This document shows, piece after piece, positions 14,511 to 23,513 of a stretch of 64,000 nt of DNA. A program made the translations under genes and the position numbers. The stretch's first letter is position 1. Each line of letters opens with the position of its first letter. Where the stretch lies: positions 496,001 through 560,000 of the forward strand of contig CAVWLB010000008.1 in the NCBI GenBank assembly GCA_963755695.1, written 5' to 3'. A model generated the notes under the pieces. That model saw nothing but the letters and a program-made list of their open reading frames with translations, was not told the origin of the DNA and did no database searches. This DNA comes from QHWT01 sp963755695. GTDB lineage: Bacteria; Acidobacteriota; Vicinamibacteria; Vicinamibacterales; 2-12-FULL-66-21.

Positions 14511-15918
14511 GGCACGTTCCGTCAGACCGCTCACCGGCTCGCCGACTGGGTCGCCGATTACCTCGAACATCCCGAGCGGTTTCCCGTCCTCTCGCGCGTG
14601 CGGCCTGGCGAGATTCGCGATCAGTTGCCGCGTTCGGCACCTGAACACGGTGAATCGTACGACGCGATCCTCGCGGACTTCGAACGCATCATCCTGCCCG
14701 GCATCACGCACTGGAATCATCCCGGTTTTCTCGCCTACTTCGCGATCAGCGGCAGCGAACCAGGCGTGCTCGCCGAATTCCTGTCCGCTGCCTTGAACGT
14801 CCAGGCGATGCTGTGGCGGACGTCGCCCGCGGCAACGGAGCTCGAAGAGGTGACGCTGTCGTGGCTGCGCGAGCTCCTGGGTCTCCCCGAGGAGTTCGAC
14901 GGAGTGATCTACGACACCGCATCGGTTTCGACGCTGCATGCGCTGGCCGCCGCGCGCGAGGTCGGCATCCCCGGGGTTCGTGAGTCCGGCCTCGCCGGAC
15001 GGACGGATCTGCCGCGACTGCGCGTGTGACTGCTCCGAGCACGCGCATTCGTCAGTTGACAAGGCCGTCATCCTGCTCGGCCTGGGGCACGACGCGCTTC
15101 GCCGGATTCCAGCCGACCGCGATTTCTCCATGCTGCCCGACGCACTCGAGGCTGCGATCGTCGAGGATCGCGCGGCAGGGATGCGGCCCATCGCTGTGGT
15201 GGCGACGGTCGGCACAACCTCGAGCACCAGCGTGGATCCGGTGGAGACCATCGCCCGCATATCAGCCAGGCAGCGGGTGTGGCTGCACGTCGACGCCGCT
15301 TACGCGGGAGTCGCGGCAATGGTTCCTGGTTGTGAGTGGATCCTGCGCGGCGCGGATCTCGCCGATTCGATCGTGGTGAATCCTCACAAATGGCTGTTCA
15401 CGCCATTCGATCTCAGTGTGCTGTATTGCCGCAGGATGGACGTGATTCGGCTGGCGTTCTCGCTGACCCCTGAGTACCTGCGCACCAGCGAGGGGGAAGC
15501 CGGCGTCAGGAATCTGATGGACACCGGCATTCAACTCGGCCGGCGCTTTCGTGCGTTGAAGCTGTGGATGGTCCTCCGCCATTTCGGCAGCGAAGGGTTG
15601 CGGGCACACCTCGCGGAGCACATGCGGCTGGCGCGGGTGCTCGCGACCTGGATCGACGAGAGCGATCGGTTCGAGCGCGTCGCTCCCGTCCCGTTCAGCG
15701 TGGTCTGCTTCCGGCTGCGCAGCGAGGCGAGTGACGAGGAACATCAGCGCCTCCTCGATCGCGTCAACGCGTCGGGGGAAGTCTTTCTCTCGCACACGAA
15801 GCTCGACGGACGCTTCGCGCTGCGCATCGCAATTGGCAATCTCCATACAACCGAAGAACACGTCGCGCGCGCGTGGGCTCTCTTGAATGAAGCGGCCGGG
15901 CTCGCCGGCGCTCCGTAG
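14511..15918 (+). pseudogene. PLP-dependent aromatic amino acid decarboxylase family, no start codon and frameshifted
   Basis: The sequence reads as a group II PLP decarboxylase: TAHRLADW, FPVLSRVRPGEI, ITHWNHPGFLAYFAIS, NVQAMLWRTSPAATELE, CSEHAHSSVDKA, HVDAAYAG and the PLP lysine in VVNPHKWLFTPFD. Two defects are visible. Upstream of 14598 the frame is open back to a stop at 14460 but contains no ATG, GTG or TTG, although conserved sequence begins near 14511; the repeat array occupies the place of the start. At 15027 the frame hits TGA (RLRV then stop) and the protein continues one base later. A GTG at 14598 would skip a conserved N-terminal helix. It is probably inactive unless the break is an artefact. 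Confidence 0.75.
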
Positions 15919-16009
15919 CGGGTTGCAGCGGAGGTGGAACCTCGGCCCTAGCAAGGGCATACCGCTTGCAGTTCGCTCCACGGGTATTTTCATGAGGAGG
16001 ACCGGTCAC

Positions 16010-16646
16010 ATGTCTGTGCGAAAAATGTGCGTGACGGTTGCGATATGCGCTGTAGCGCTGGCTGCGGCTCCGCGGTCCGCCTCGGCCGATTGGCTCGTAA
16101 CGCCCTTCGTGGGGTGGAATTTCAACGGCTCAGCCGACGTGAACGGCAACGGTGGCACGAGCTTCGAGAACAAGTTCGAGCACAAGGTCGACTACGGCGT
16201 TTCCGTGGCAGCAATGGGGGCCGGCATCGTCGGGTTCGAGGCTGACTTCGGCTACTCGCCGAACTTCTTCGAGACCACGACGCCGAACAACAACGGGTTT
16301 GAGTTCACGAACGACAGCAACGTCGTCACACTGACCGGAAATGTGATCGTTGGTGCGCCGATTGGCGGACACGGCGGATTCGATCCGGCCTTACCTGGTC
16401 GGCGGCGTCGGTCTGATCCGGACGAAAGTCGCGGACGTCCCCGGAGTGTTCGACGTGTCGAGCAAGAACGATTTCGGGTTCGACGTGGGCGCGGGAGTGA
16501 TGGGATTCTTCGCGCAGAACATCGGCCTGCGCGGCGACTTCCGGTACTTCCGTTCCTTCCAGGGCAGTAGCGACAACGTGACCGGCCTCGGGCTGGACAA
16601 CTTTCAGTTCTGGCGCGGTTCGGCGGGAGTGACGTTCAAATTCTAG
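16010..16646 (+). pseudogene. Outer-membrane beta-barrel protein, frameshifted
   Basis: The ATG at 16010 follows AGGAGG with good spacing and gives a signal peptide (VAICAVALAAAPRSASA). It is followed by alternating aromatic/Gly strands such as DWLVTPFVGWNF and VGFEADFGYSPNF. After GAPIGGHGG near 16380 the frame changes by one base and continues as SIRPYLVGGVGLIRTKV to a C-terminal strand ending VTFKF. A final aromatic residue is typical of barrel insertion signals. The combined length of ~211 residues fits the small OmpA/OmpW-like barrel group. The role is unknown. Confidence 0.7.
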
Positions 16647-16649
16647 AAA

Positions 16650-16800
16650 CGTCTCATGGCTCAGGGCTCAGGGCGGCTCACGGCTCGGGACGGCTTAGGC
16701 TACACGACTGATGGCGTATCGGCCGCGTATGAGAACAGGCCCTGGGTCATCGTCATCATGAGCCACCCTGAGTCGTGAGTCGCATGAGTTATAACCCCTG
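16650..16800. repeat. GGCTCA/TGAGCC inverted repeat array
   Basis: The left arm is built of 7-bp units (GGCTCAG, GGCTCAC, GGCTCGG). The right arm carries their complements (CTGAGCC, TGAGTCG, ATGAGCC). They lie around 16725 between the converging barrel gene and argH, overlapping the last few argH codons. The same family is found at 36927-37060 inside the his operon. Confidence 0.75.
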
Positions 16801-18159
16801 AGCCCTGAGCCACTCTTTCGCCTCACGAAGCGCCGCGGCGACCGCATCAGGTGCGGTCGACTGCGGCGTTCGTTTCTTCTCGACAGACGCCCGCGCGGTA
16901 ATCGCCCCACGAATGTCTTCACCGAACAACGCCGAGTGCTCGCGCCATTGGGCCAGCGACAAATCGTCGAACGATCGTCCTTCCTTCACAAGCCGCCGGA
17001 CAACGCTGCCGACGATTTCGTGCGCATCGCGGAACGGCACACCGAGCGCAACGAGGTAATCGGCAACATCGGTTGCCAGCAGCAATCCTGACGCCGCCCG
17101 GGTCGAGACCCGCGGGTTCGGCTGGAGACCACGCACGACCGCGGCGACTGCCGAAAGCGACGCGAGCCAGGTATCTTCCGCGTCGAACAGGGCTTCCTTG
17201 TCCTCCTGCAGATCCTTGCTGTAGCCCGCCGGCAGCCCCTTCATCGAGGCGAGCCACCCTGCGAGGTGGCCGATCACGCGTCCGCTCTTTCCCCGCACCA
17301 GTTCCAGCGGATCGGGATTCTTCTTCTGCGGCATCAAGCTGCTGCCGGTCGCCGCCGAATCCGCGAGATCGAAGAAGCCGAATTCCTCGGCAGTGAACAG
17401 GATGAAGTCTTCGCCGAGCCGGCTGAGATGAACCATGCCGAGCGCCGCAGCGTGAAGGAACGACGCGACGAAGTCGCGATCGCCGCTGACGTCGATGCTG
17501 TTTCGGGAAATCCTGGAGAATCCGAGCGCGGTGGCGATCGCGCGGACATCAATCGGGTAGCTCGTGCCGGCGATGGCTCCGGATCCGAGCGGCAGTTCGT
17601 CAGCTTCGGTCAGTACCGCCGTGAGCCGATCGGCGTCTCGACGAAGCGCGGAGACGTGCGAGAGCAGGAAGTGCGCCACGAGCACGGGCTGCGCCCGGCG
17701 CAGGTGCGTGTACGACGGCATCAACGCGTCGCCCGATCGTTCCGCGAGCGCGACCAGTTCGGCAACCGCGGCAGCAATCGCCTTTTGAATCACCGGCACG
17801 CGGCGCTTCAGGTACAAGCGCAGATCGACGGCGACCTGTTCGTTGCGCGATCGCCCGGTGTGAAGCCGTCGACCGGCCTCGCCGATTCGCGCCACCAGCT
17901 CGCGCTCGACGTACGCGTGCACGTCCTCGTCGCCGGCGCCGTCGCCGAGGCCGGCTGCGAGCACCTCACGGAGGCCACGATCGATTGCGGCGGCGTCGGC
18001 CGGCGACAGCACGCCGGCGCGTGCCAGCGCCGCGGCCCAGGCAGCGCTCCCGCGCACATCGTCTTCGAACAGCCGACGATCGAAGCGGAACGAGGAGCCA
18101 AATGCGAAGAGCTCGGCGTCGGGATCGCCTTCGAACCGTCCTGACCAGAGATGCGCCAT
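16789..18159 (-). CDS. argH: Argininosuccinate lyase
   Basis: This 456-residue protein splits argininosuccinate into arginine and fumarate, the last step of arginine synthesis. Family signatures are clear: LWSGRFEGDPD at the N-terminus, HTGRSRNEQVAVDLRLYLK, the catalytic-His region SYTHLRRAQPV, and the fumarase/aspartase superfamily signature GSSLMPQKKNPD. The ATG at 18159 lies 2 bp after the argG stop, so argR-argG-argH form one minus-strand transcript. The last codons overlap the GGCTCA repeat. Length and motifs look complete. Confidence 0.95.
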   Translation of the reverse strand: MAHLWSGRFEGDPDAELFAFGSSFRFDRRLFEDDVRGSAAWAAALARAGVLSPADAAAIDRGLREVLAAGLGDGAGDEDVHAYVERELVARIGEAGRRLHTGRSRNEQVAVDLRLYLKRRVPVIQKAIAAAVAELVALAERSGDALMPSYTHLRRAQPVLVAHFLLSHVSALRRDADRLTAVLTEADELPLGSGAIAGTSYPIDVRAIATALGFSRISRNSIDVSGDRDFVASFLHAAALGMVHLSRLGEDFILFTAEEFGFFDLADSAATGSSLMPQKKNPDPLELVRGKSGRVIGHLAGWLASMKGLPAGYSKDLQEDKEALFDAEDTWLASLSAVAAVVRGLQPNPRVSTRAASGLLLATDVADYLVALGVPFRDAHEIVGSVVRRLVKEGRSFDDLSLAQWREHSALFGEDIRGAITARASVEKKRTPQSTAPDAVAAALREAKEWLRAQGL

Positions 18160-18161
18160 CT

Positions 18162-19373
18162 TCACGATCCAACCGTCTCCCGAGCGTTCTGACGCTTGCG
18201 CGCCAGCGTTTCGATCGGAAGACCCCAGATCTTGATGAACCCTTCGGCCGCACTGTGATCGAAGACGTCGCCGGAGTCGTAAGTCGCGAGCCCGCGGTCG
18301 TACAGGGCGAATGGGGACTTGCGTCCAACCACGCGGCAGTCGCCTTTGAACAGCTTCAACCGCACCGTGCCGGTGACGCGCGGTTGAATCGCCGCGACAA
18401 ACGCGTCGATGGCTTCCCGCGTCGGTGAGAACCAGAGGCCGTTGTAGACGGCGTCCGCGTAGACACGTCCCATCTCCTGCGTCAGGCGATCGAGATCCCG
18501 GGGGACGACCAGGCGCTGAAGCTCCTTGTGTGCCAGATGCAGCACGACGGCCGCCGGCGCCTCGTAGATTTCCCGCGACTTGATCCCGACCAGCCGGTTT
18601 TCCATCATGTCGATGCGGCCGACGCCGTGCGCGCCCGCAATGGTTTCGAGACTCTCGATCAATTCGAGCAGCGACATGTCGATGCCGTTCGCCCGCACCG
18701 GCACGCCCTTGTCGAACTCGATCTCGATGTAAGCCGGTTCGTTCGGGCAGTCGTGCGGCGAACGGGTCAGCGTATAAATGTCGTCGGGCGGCTCCTGCCA
18801 CGGATCCTCGAGCACGCCGCATTCGATCGATCGTCCCCACAGGTTCGAGTCCGTGCTGTAGGCGTTGTCGACACCGGCGGGAATCGGGATGTTCCGCGCC
18901 TTGGCATAGGCAACCTCGTCGGAACGCGACATGCCCCAGGTCCGGGCCGGCGTGATCAATCGGATCGACGGATCGAGCGCGCGGGCGGAGACATCGAGGC
19001 CGACCTGGTCGTTGTCCTTCCCGGTGCAGCCGTGCGCAATGGCGGTGGCTCCCTCCATGCGTGCGATCTCGACGAGCTTTTTGGCAATCAACGGACGGCC
19101 CAGCGCGGTCGCCAGCGGATAGCGCTCTTCGTACACGGCGCCCGCCTGCAGCGCCGGCAGAATGTAGTCCCGCACGAATTCCTCGCGCACGTCGAGCACG
19201 TGCGCGCGCAGCGCGCCAACTGCCAGGGCACGCTCGCGGATGTCGATCAGCTCGCGGCCCTGCCCGAGGTCGAGCGTCACGGCGATCACCTCGGCGGCGT
19301 GCGTATCCGCCAGCCACGGGATCGCGACCGATGTATCCAGACCGCCCGAATAGGCGAGAACGATCCGCTCCAT
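18162..19373 (-). CDS. argG: Argininosuccinate synthase
   Basis: The 403-residue protein starts with the ATP-pyrophosphatase motif AYSGGLDTSVAIPWL. It continues with AHGCTGKDNDQVGLD and the citrulline/aspartate-binding region (NAYSTDSNLWGRSIE, GRIDMMENRLVGIKSR). It joins citrulline and aspartate using ATP. The ATG at 19373 has a GGAG site with good spacing; an upstream GTG overlapping the argR stop is less likely. It sits between argR and argH, and the spacing implies co-transcription and probable ArgR control. Confidence 0.95.
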   Translation of the reverse strand: MERIVLAYSGGLDTSVAIPWLADTHAAEVIAVTLDLGQGRELIDIRERALAVGALRAHVLDVREEFVRDYILPALQAGAVYEERYPLATALGRPLIAKKLVEIARMEGATAIAHGCTGKDNDQVGLDVSARALDPSIRLITPARTWGMSRSDEVAYAKARNIPIPAGVDNAYSTDSNLWGRSIECGVLEDPWQEPPDDIYTLTRSPHDCPNEPAYIEIEFDKGVPVRANGIDMSLLELIESLETIAGAHGVGRIDMMENRLVGIKSREIYEAPAAVVLHLAHKELQRLVVPRDLDRLTQEMGRVYADAVYNGLWFSPTREAIDAFVAAIQPRVTGTVRLKLFKGDCRVVGRKSPFALYDRGLATYDSGDVFDHSAAEGFIKIWGLPIETLARKRQNARETVGS

Positions 19374-19384
19374 GTGCGCTCCAC

Positions 19385-19840
19385 TCAACTCCGCAACCAG
19401 TGTTCGATCTGTTTCGTGAAGGCCTGCGCCTCGCGCTCCCCACGGCAGATGACGAGAATCGTGTCGTCACCGCCGATCGTCCCGACGACGTCCGCCATGC
19501 GGACGCGGTCGAGCGCAACCGCGAGCGGCTGCGCCTGCCCGGGGTCGGTACGCAGGACGACCAGTTGCTGGACCGATTCGAACCGGCGCAGGAACTCTGA
19601 TACCGCCCGTCGCAGGACCGATTCCGGTTCCCCCGGCACTCCAGCCTCGGCCGCCCCCGGGCGCCGGTACGCCCCATCGCCGGACCGTTTCACCAGACCC
19701 AGGTCCCGGATGTCGCGGGAGAGCGTGGCCTGGGTAACGTGAATGCCGCGGCCGTCCAACCTCCCTCTTAATTGCTCCTGACTGGTGATGGCTTCGCGAT
19801 CCACCAGCTCGAGCACGAGCGATTGCCTATACGACTTCAT
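19385..19840 (-). CDS. argR: Arginine repressor ArgR
   Basis: The 151-residue protein has the two ArgR domains. The N-terminal winged helix ends in the recognition motif TQATLSRDIRDLGLVK (about residues 36-52). The C-terminal hexamerisation and arginine-binding domain contains VVGTIGGDDTILVICR. It senses arginine and binds ARG boxes. It is divergent from argC across ~100 bp, and one of two matching 12-mers covers its own start codon, which suggests autoregulation. It is the first gene of argR-argG-argH. Confidence 0.93.
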   Translation of the reverse strand: MKSYRQSLVLELVDREAITSQEQLRGRLDGRGIHVTQATLSRDIRDLGLVKRSGDGAYRRPGAAEAGVPGEPESVLRRAVSEFLRRFESVQQLVVLRTDPGQAQPLAVALDRVRMADVVGTIGGDDTILVICRGEREAQAFTKQIEHWLRS

Positions 19841-19849
19841 AAGTATTCA
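19838..19849 (-). promoter_or_regulatory. Putative ARG box over the argR start
   Basis: On the minus strand this reads TGAATACTTATG, the last three bases being the argR start codon. It matches 11 of 12 bases of the site on argC (TGAATAGTTATG). Both resemble the TGAAT...AT half of known ARG boxes. Binding is not proven. Confidence 0.5.
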
Positions 19850-19941
19850 GCCGAACGACTGATTATACACTCGCTGCATACTCTTGCACCCTTATTTTTC
19901 TTGACCTTGCCGGCACGATCCATGTATATCTAAAGATTCCG

Positions 19942-20940
19942 ATGAATAGTTATGCCCATCCTGTGCGGGTCGGCGTCGCCGGAGCCACCGGGTATGCGGG
20001 GGTAGAACTCCTCCGCTTCCTCGCCAGGCATCCGGGGGCGCAGATTTCCGCCGCGATGGGTTCCCCCGGCTCAGCCGCCCGCCGGGTGCCGTCACTCGCG
20101 CGGCTGTGGGATGCCCCGGTCGATGCGCTCGACGTCGATGCGCTTGGCGGTCCCACCGACGCGGTGTTTCTTGCGCTGCCCGATCACGCCTCCGCGGAAA
20201 TTGCGCCGGCACTCGTCGCGCGCGGCAAACGTGTCTTCGACCTTTCCGGCGCTTTCCGCCTGCGCGACGCGGAGCAGCGGCGGCGTTGGTATCCGCATAC
20301 GCCGGATCTTCCGTCGCCCGTGGTCTATGGATTGACCGAACAGTATCGGGCCGACCTCGCGGATTCGACACTCATCGCGTGTGCCGGGTGTTATCCGACC
20401 GCGGCAATCCTTCCGCTGCAGCCGCTGGTCAAGGCGGGCCTGGTCGACGGCCCGATCATCATCGACGCCAAGTCGGGCGTGTCGGGCGCGGGCAAGACGC
20501 CGACCGAGCGCACGCATTTCAGCGAGTGCCACGGCAGCCTCTCGGCGTACGGCGTCTTCTCGCACCGTCATGCGGCGGAGATCGAGCAGGAGCTGGGTGC
20601 GCCGGTCACGTTCGTGCCGCACCTGGTGCCGATCGATCGCGGGATTCTCGAAACGATTTATGTGACCTTGCCGCGCGGCGCGTCGGGAAGAGACGTTGCC
20701 GCCGCGCTCGAGTCCGCGTATGCCGATTCACCGTTTGTACGGCTGACCGGAAGCGAGCTGCCGGAAATCAAGCATGTCGCACACACGAATTTCTGCGACA
20801 TCGGCTGGCGGGTCAACGAGCCCACCCGTCAGCTCGTGCTGGTCTCCTGCATCGACAATCTGGTCAAGGGAGCTGCCGGGCAGGCCGTGCAGAACTTCAA
20901 CGTCGCGTTCGGCTTCGACGAAAGGCTCGGGCTGAATTGA
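19942..20940 (+). CDS. argC: N-acetyl-gamma-glutamyl-phosphate reductase
   Basis: The 332-residue protein makes N-acetylglutamate semialdehyde with NADPH. Visible motifs are the Rossmann start VGVAGATGYAGVELLRFLARHP, the active-site cysteine in ACAGCYPTAAILPL, the catalytic-His region HFSECHGSLSAYGVFSHRH and FVPHLVPIDRGILETIYV. It is the first gene of argC-argB-argD-argA-argJ-argF, divergent from argR. The putative ARG box overlaps its start. It ends in a 3-base overlap with the chosen argB start. Confidence 0.95.
   Translation: MNSYAHPVRVGVAGATGYAGVELLRFLARHPGAQISAAMGSPGSAARRVPSLARLWDAPVDALDVDALGGPTDAVFLALPDHASAEIAPALVARGKRVFDLSGAFRLRDAEQRRRWYPHTPDLPSPVVYGLTEQYRADLADSTLIACAGCYPTAAILPLQPLVKAGLVDGPIIIDAKSGVSGAGKTPTERTHFSECHGSLSAYGVFSHRHAAEIEQELGAPVTFVPHLVPIDRGILETIYVTLPRGASGRDVAAALESAYADSPFVRLTGSELPEIKHVAHTNFCDIGWRVNEPTRQLVLVSCIDNLVKGAAGQAVQNFNVAFGFDERLGLN
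19943..19954 (+). promoter_or_regulatory. Putative ARG box over the argC start
   Basis: TGAATAGTTATG begins one base inside the argC start codon and mirrors the 12-mer on argR. The two sites flank the ~100-bp divergent promoter region, an arrangement suited to co-repression of both arg operons by ArgR hexamers. Confidence 0.5.
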
Positions 20941-21731
20941 TCACGGTGCTGAAACTGGGCGGTGAGCTTCTCGAGGACCGCGCCGCGATGATCGCGGCAG
21001 CCGGCGGGATTGCCACGCTTGCCGCCAGCGGATCGGTGGTCGTCGTGCATGGCGGCGGGCGCGCGATCGACCAGGACCTGCGCGCGCGGGGCAAGTCGCC
21101 GCAGTTCGTCGACGGCCTGCGGGTTACCGACGAGGACACGCTGGCAACCGTCGTCGGTGTGCTCGCGGGGCGGATTAATACTTCGTTCGTCGCCGCGCTT
21201 GCGGCCTCTGGGGTCCGCGCGGTTGGACTGACCGGCGCCGATGGCGGCACGGCGCTGTGCCGGCGCGCGCCGGCGCTGCAGGCAACCTCCGGCGCCTCTG
21301 TGGATCTCGGTCTCGTTGGGTTGCCCGAAGAGGATGGCGGCCGCCTGCTGGAGGACCTGCTTTCGCTCGACTACGTGCCGGTCCTCGCGAGCATTGGCGT
21401 CACCCAGAGCGGCGAACTGTTGAACGTCAACGCGGACGTGCTCGCCGCGCACGTGGCACGGACGATCCGCGCGAATCGCTTGATCATTGCCGGCTCGACG
21501 CCCGGCGTGTTCGACGCTGGCGGGCGGAACTGTCCGGTGCTCGACATCGACAGGGCCACCGCGATGGTGGACGCGGGCACGGCGCGGGACGGCATGGTCG
21601 CAAAGCTCAGAGCCTGTCTCGACGCGCTGGGCAGCGGCGTCAAGGACGTCCGCATCGTCGACGGCAGGGGCGGGGACTACGTCGCTGCAAAGGGAACGCG
21701 GATTCAACATCATGCTCACGACCTCGTCTGA
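20937..21731 (+). CDS. argB: Acetylglutamate kinase
   Basis: This amino acid kinase family protein has VLKLGGELLEDRAAM, VVVHGGGRAIDQDL, a GLTGADGG region and the C-terminal DGRGGD typical of ArgB. It phosphorylates N-acetylglutamate. The start is uncertain: TTG at 20937 overlaps the argC stop (264 residues) and GTG at 20946 gives 261. No ATG is near. The end overlaps argD by 20 bp, so translation is probably coupled. The protein is slightly shorter than arginine-inhibited ArgB forms, so feedback inhibition cannot be assumed. Confidence 0.93.
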   Translation: MITVLKLGGELLEDRAAMIAAAGGIATLAASGSVVVVHGGGRAIDQDLRARGKSPQFVDGLRVTDEDTLATVVGVLAGRINTSFVAALAASGVRAVGLTGADGGTALCRRAPALQATSGASVDLGLVGLPEEDGGRLLEDLLSLDYVPVLASIGVTQSGELLNVNADVLAAHVARTIRANRLIIAGSTPGVFDAGGRNCPVLDIDRATAMVDAGTARDGMVAKLRACLDALGSGVKDVRIVDGRGGDYVAAKGTRIQHHAHDLV

Positions 21732-22926
21732 TCCCATTGCGCTCGACCAGCAGCGAGTTCTGCAGGTCTATCGGCGATCGCCGGTGGTGTTCGAGTCGGG
21801 ACGCGGCTGTTCGCTCTTCACGCGCGATGGCCAGCGGTATCTCGATCTCATCTCCGGCGTCGGTGTTGCCGCCCTCGGCCATGCGCATCCGGTGCTGGCG
21901 CGGGCGATCGCCGAACAGTCAGCCACGCTGCTGCACACGTCGAACCTGTTTCACCATCCGCTCCAGGCGGAGCTGGCAGCGCGTCTGGCCGATCTCTCCG
22001 GGCTATCGAAGGCGTTCTTCTGTAACAGCGGCGCTGAGGCGGTTGAAACCTGCCTCAAGTTCGCCCGGCGTTACTGGCACGCGCAAGGGCAACCCGAGCG
22101 CACCGGCTTCGTGGCACTCGATCACTCGTTCCATGGCCGGACGATGGGGGCGGTCTCGGTGACGTGGGATTCGCATTATCGCGATCAGTTCGGACCGCTG
22201 GTGCCTGGCGTCACCTTCGTCGCCGCCGCCGATGCGACCGCCGTGCACAGGGCGATCACGAAATCTACAGCCGCGGTCATTGTCGAGCCGATACAAGGCG
22301 AAGGTGGCGTCCGCCCGCTCACCCGACTGACGGCTGACGCGATCGAGGACGCGTGCCGCGAGACGGGGGCGCTCCTGATCGCCGATGAAGTGCAGTGTGG
22401 CCTCGGCCGGACCGGACAAGCGTTTTACTCGCCGGTACTCGGACTTCAGCCGGACCTGATGGCGCTAGGCAAGGCGCTCGGCGCCGGCGTTCCGATCGGG
22501 GCGGCGCTTTTTTCCGAGAAAGTGGCCAGCGCGGCAAAGCCGGGGGATCACGGCAGCACCTACGGCGGCAACCTGCTCGCCTGCCGCGCTGCGCTGGTGT
22601 TCCTCGACGAGCTGGTCGACCGCGGGCTGTTGCAGCAGGTCGCAAGAGTGGGTGCACACCTCGAAAGCGGGCTGCGCGCAATCGCCGCTCGCCAGTCCGC
22701 CGTAAAAGAGGTCCGCGGGGCCGGGCTGATGTGGGGCCTCGAGCTCGATCGTCCTGCCGCGTCGGTCGTGCAGGCAGCGTTCGAGAAGCGACTGCTGATC
22801 AATCGCACCTCGGACACGGTTGTCCGGCTGCTGCCGCCATATGTGATCAGCGAGGCGGAGATCGACGAAGCGCTGCCGCTGCTCGAAGCGGCCATCGCCG
22901 AGGCGCTGGAGGCGCCGCGTACATGA
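21712..22926 (+). CDS. argD: Acetylornithine aminotransferase
   Basis: This 404-residue class III PLP aminotransferase has YLDLISGVGVAALGHAHP, FFCNSGAEAVETCLKFAR, DHSFHGRTMGAVS, VEPIQGEGG, ADEVQCGLGRTG and the GSTYGGN region of the cofactor site. The PLP lysine is in LMALGKALGAG. It converts N-acetylglutamate semialdehyde to acetylornithine. The ATG at 21712 lies inside the end of argB and its stop overlaps the next start as ATGA. Confidence 0.95.
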   Translation: MLTTSSDPIALDQQRVLQVYRRSPVVFESGRGCSLFTRDGQRYLDLISGVGVAALGHAHPVLARAIAEQSATLLHTSNLFHHPLQAELAARLADLSGLSKAFFCNSGAEAVETCLKFARRYWHAQGQPERTGFVALDHSFHGRTMGAVSVTWDSHYRDQFGPLVPGVTFVAAADATAVHRAITKSTAAVIVEPIQGEGGVRPLTRLTADAIEDACRETGALLIADEVQCGLGRTGQAFYSPVLGLQPDLMALGKALGAGVPIGAALFSEKVASAAKPGDHGSTYGGNLLACRAALVFLDELVDRGLLQQVARVGAHLESGLRAIAARQSAVKEVRGAGLMWGLELDRPAASVVQAAFEKRLLINRTSDTVVRLLPPYVISEAEIDEALPLLEAAIAEALEAPRT

Positions 22927-23513
22927 ACATCCATCTGCGCACGGGAGTTGCCGGAGACGCGCCCGCGATCCATGCCCTGATCAGCACCAACCTGAACGCC
23001 GGTCACCTGTTGCCGCGCTCGCTCGAGGATGTGAACGATCACGTGCATCGCTTCATCGTGGCGGTGGACGACCAGGTCGTCATTGGATGTGCCGAGCTGG
23101 CGCCGCTCAGTGAATCGGTGGCGGAAGTGCGCTCTCTCGTCGTCGATGAAGCACGCCGCGGCCGACGGACCGGCATGTCGCTGCTCACCGCGCTCGCCGA
23201 GCGCGCCCGCTCGCTTGGTTACGTGACGCTGTGCGCGTTCACGCATCAGCCGTCGCATTTCGTGCGGCTCGGATTCTCGATTGTTCCGCACCAGTGGCTG
23301 CCCGAGAAGATCGCTCACGACTGCGCCGGCTGCAGCCTGTTCCGTCGCTGCGGGCAGTACGCGGTGTCACTGTCGCTGCGGGCGGGCGTCGCCGGCCGTC
23401 TCGCGGAAGGGGTCGGCGCCGCACCGCGCGTCGTGGCCCCACCCCGCGCCAGCGTCGAGCGTTTGCGGCTCGTGCCGGTGGCCAGCGACGAAGCGGAGCG
23501 CGTCCCCGCATGA
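22923..23513 (+). CDS. argA: Short N-acetylglutamate synthase (GNAT type)
   Basis: This 196-residue single GNAT domain contains the acetyl-CoA region EVRSLVVDEARRGRRTGMSLLTALAERA and a C-terminal motif HDCAGCSLFRRCGQYAV. Paired cysteines like these are typical of short ArgA-like enzymes that lack the kinase-like domain of E. coli ArgA. It would acetylate glutamate to start the pathway, alongside ArgJ recycling. The assignment rests on the motif and on its place between argD and argJ with ATGA overlaps. About 40 Pro/Arg/Ala-rich residues at the end have no clear role. Confidence 0.8.
   Translation: MNIHLRTGVAGDAPAIHALISTNLNAGHLLPRSLEDVNDHVHRFIVAVDDQVVIGCAELAPLSESVAEVRSLVVDEARRGRRTGMSLLTALAERARSLGYVTLCAFTHQPSHFVRLGFSIVPHQWLPEKIAHDCAGCSLFRRCGQYAVSLSLRAGVAGRLAEGVGAAPRVVAPPRASVERLRLVPVASDEAERVPA

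Noticed and set aside
15025..15030. TGA read as selenocysteine in the decarboxylase gene
   Set aside because: The conserved protein continues in the +1 frame, not in the same frame, and no SECIS-like hairpin or sel gene is seen.
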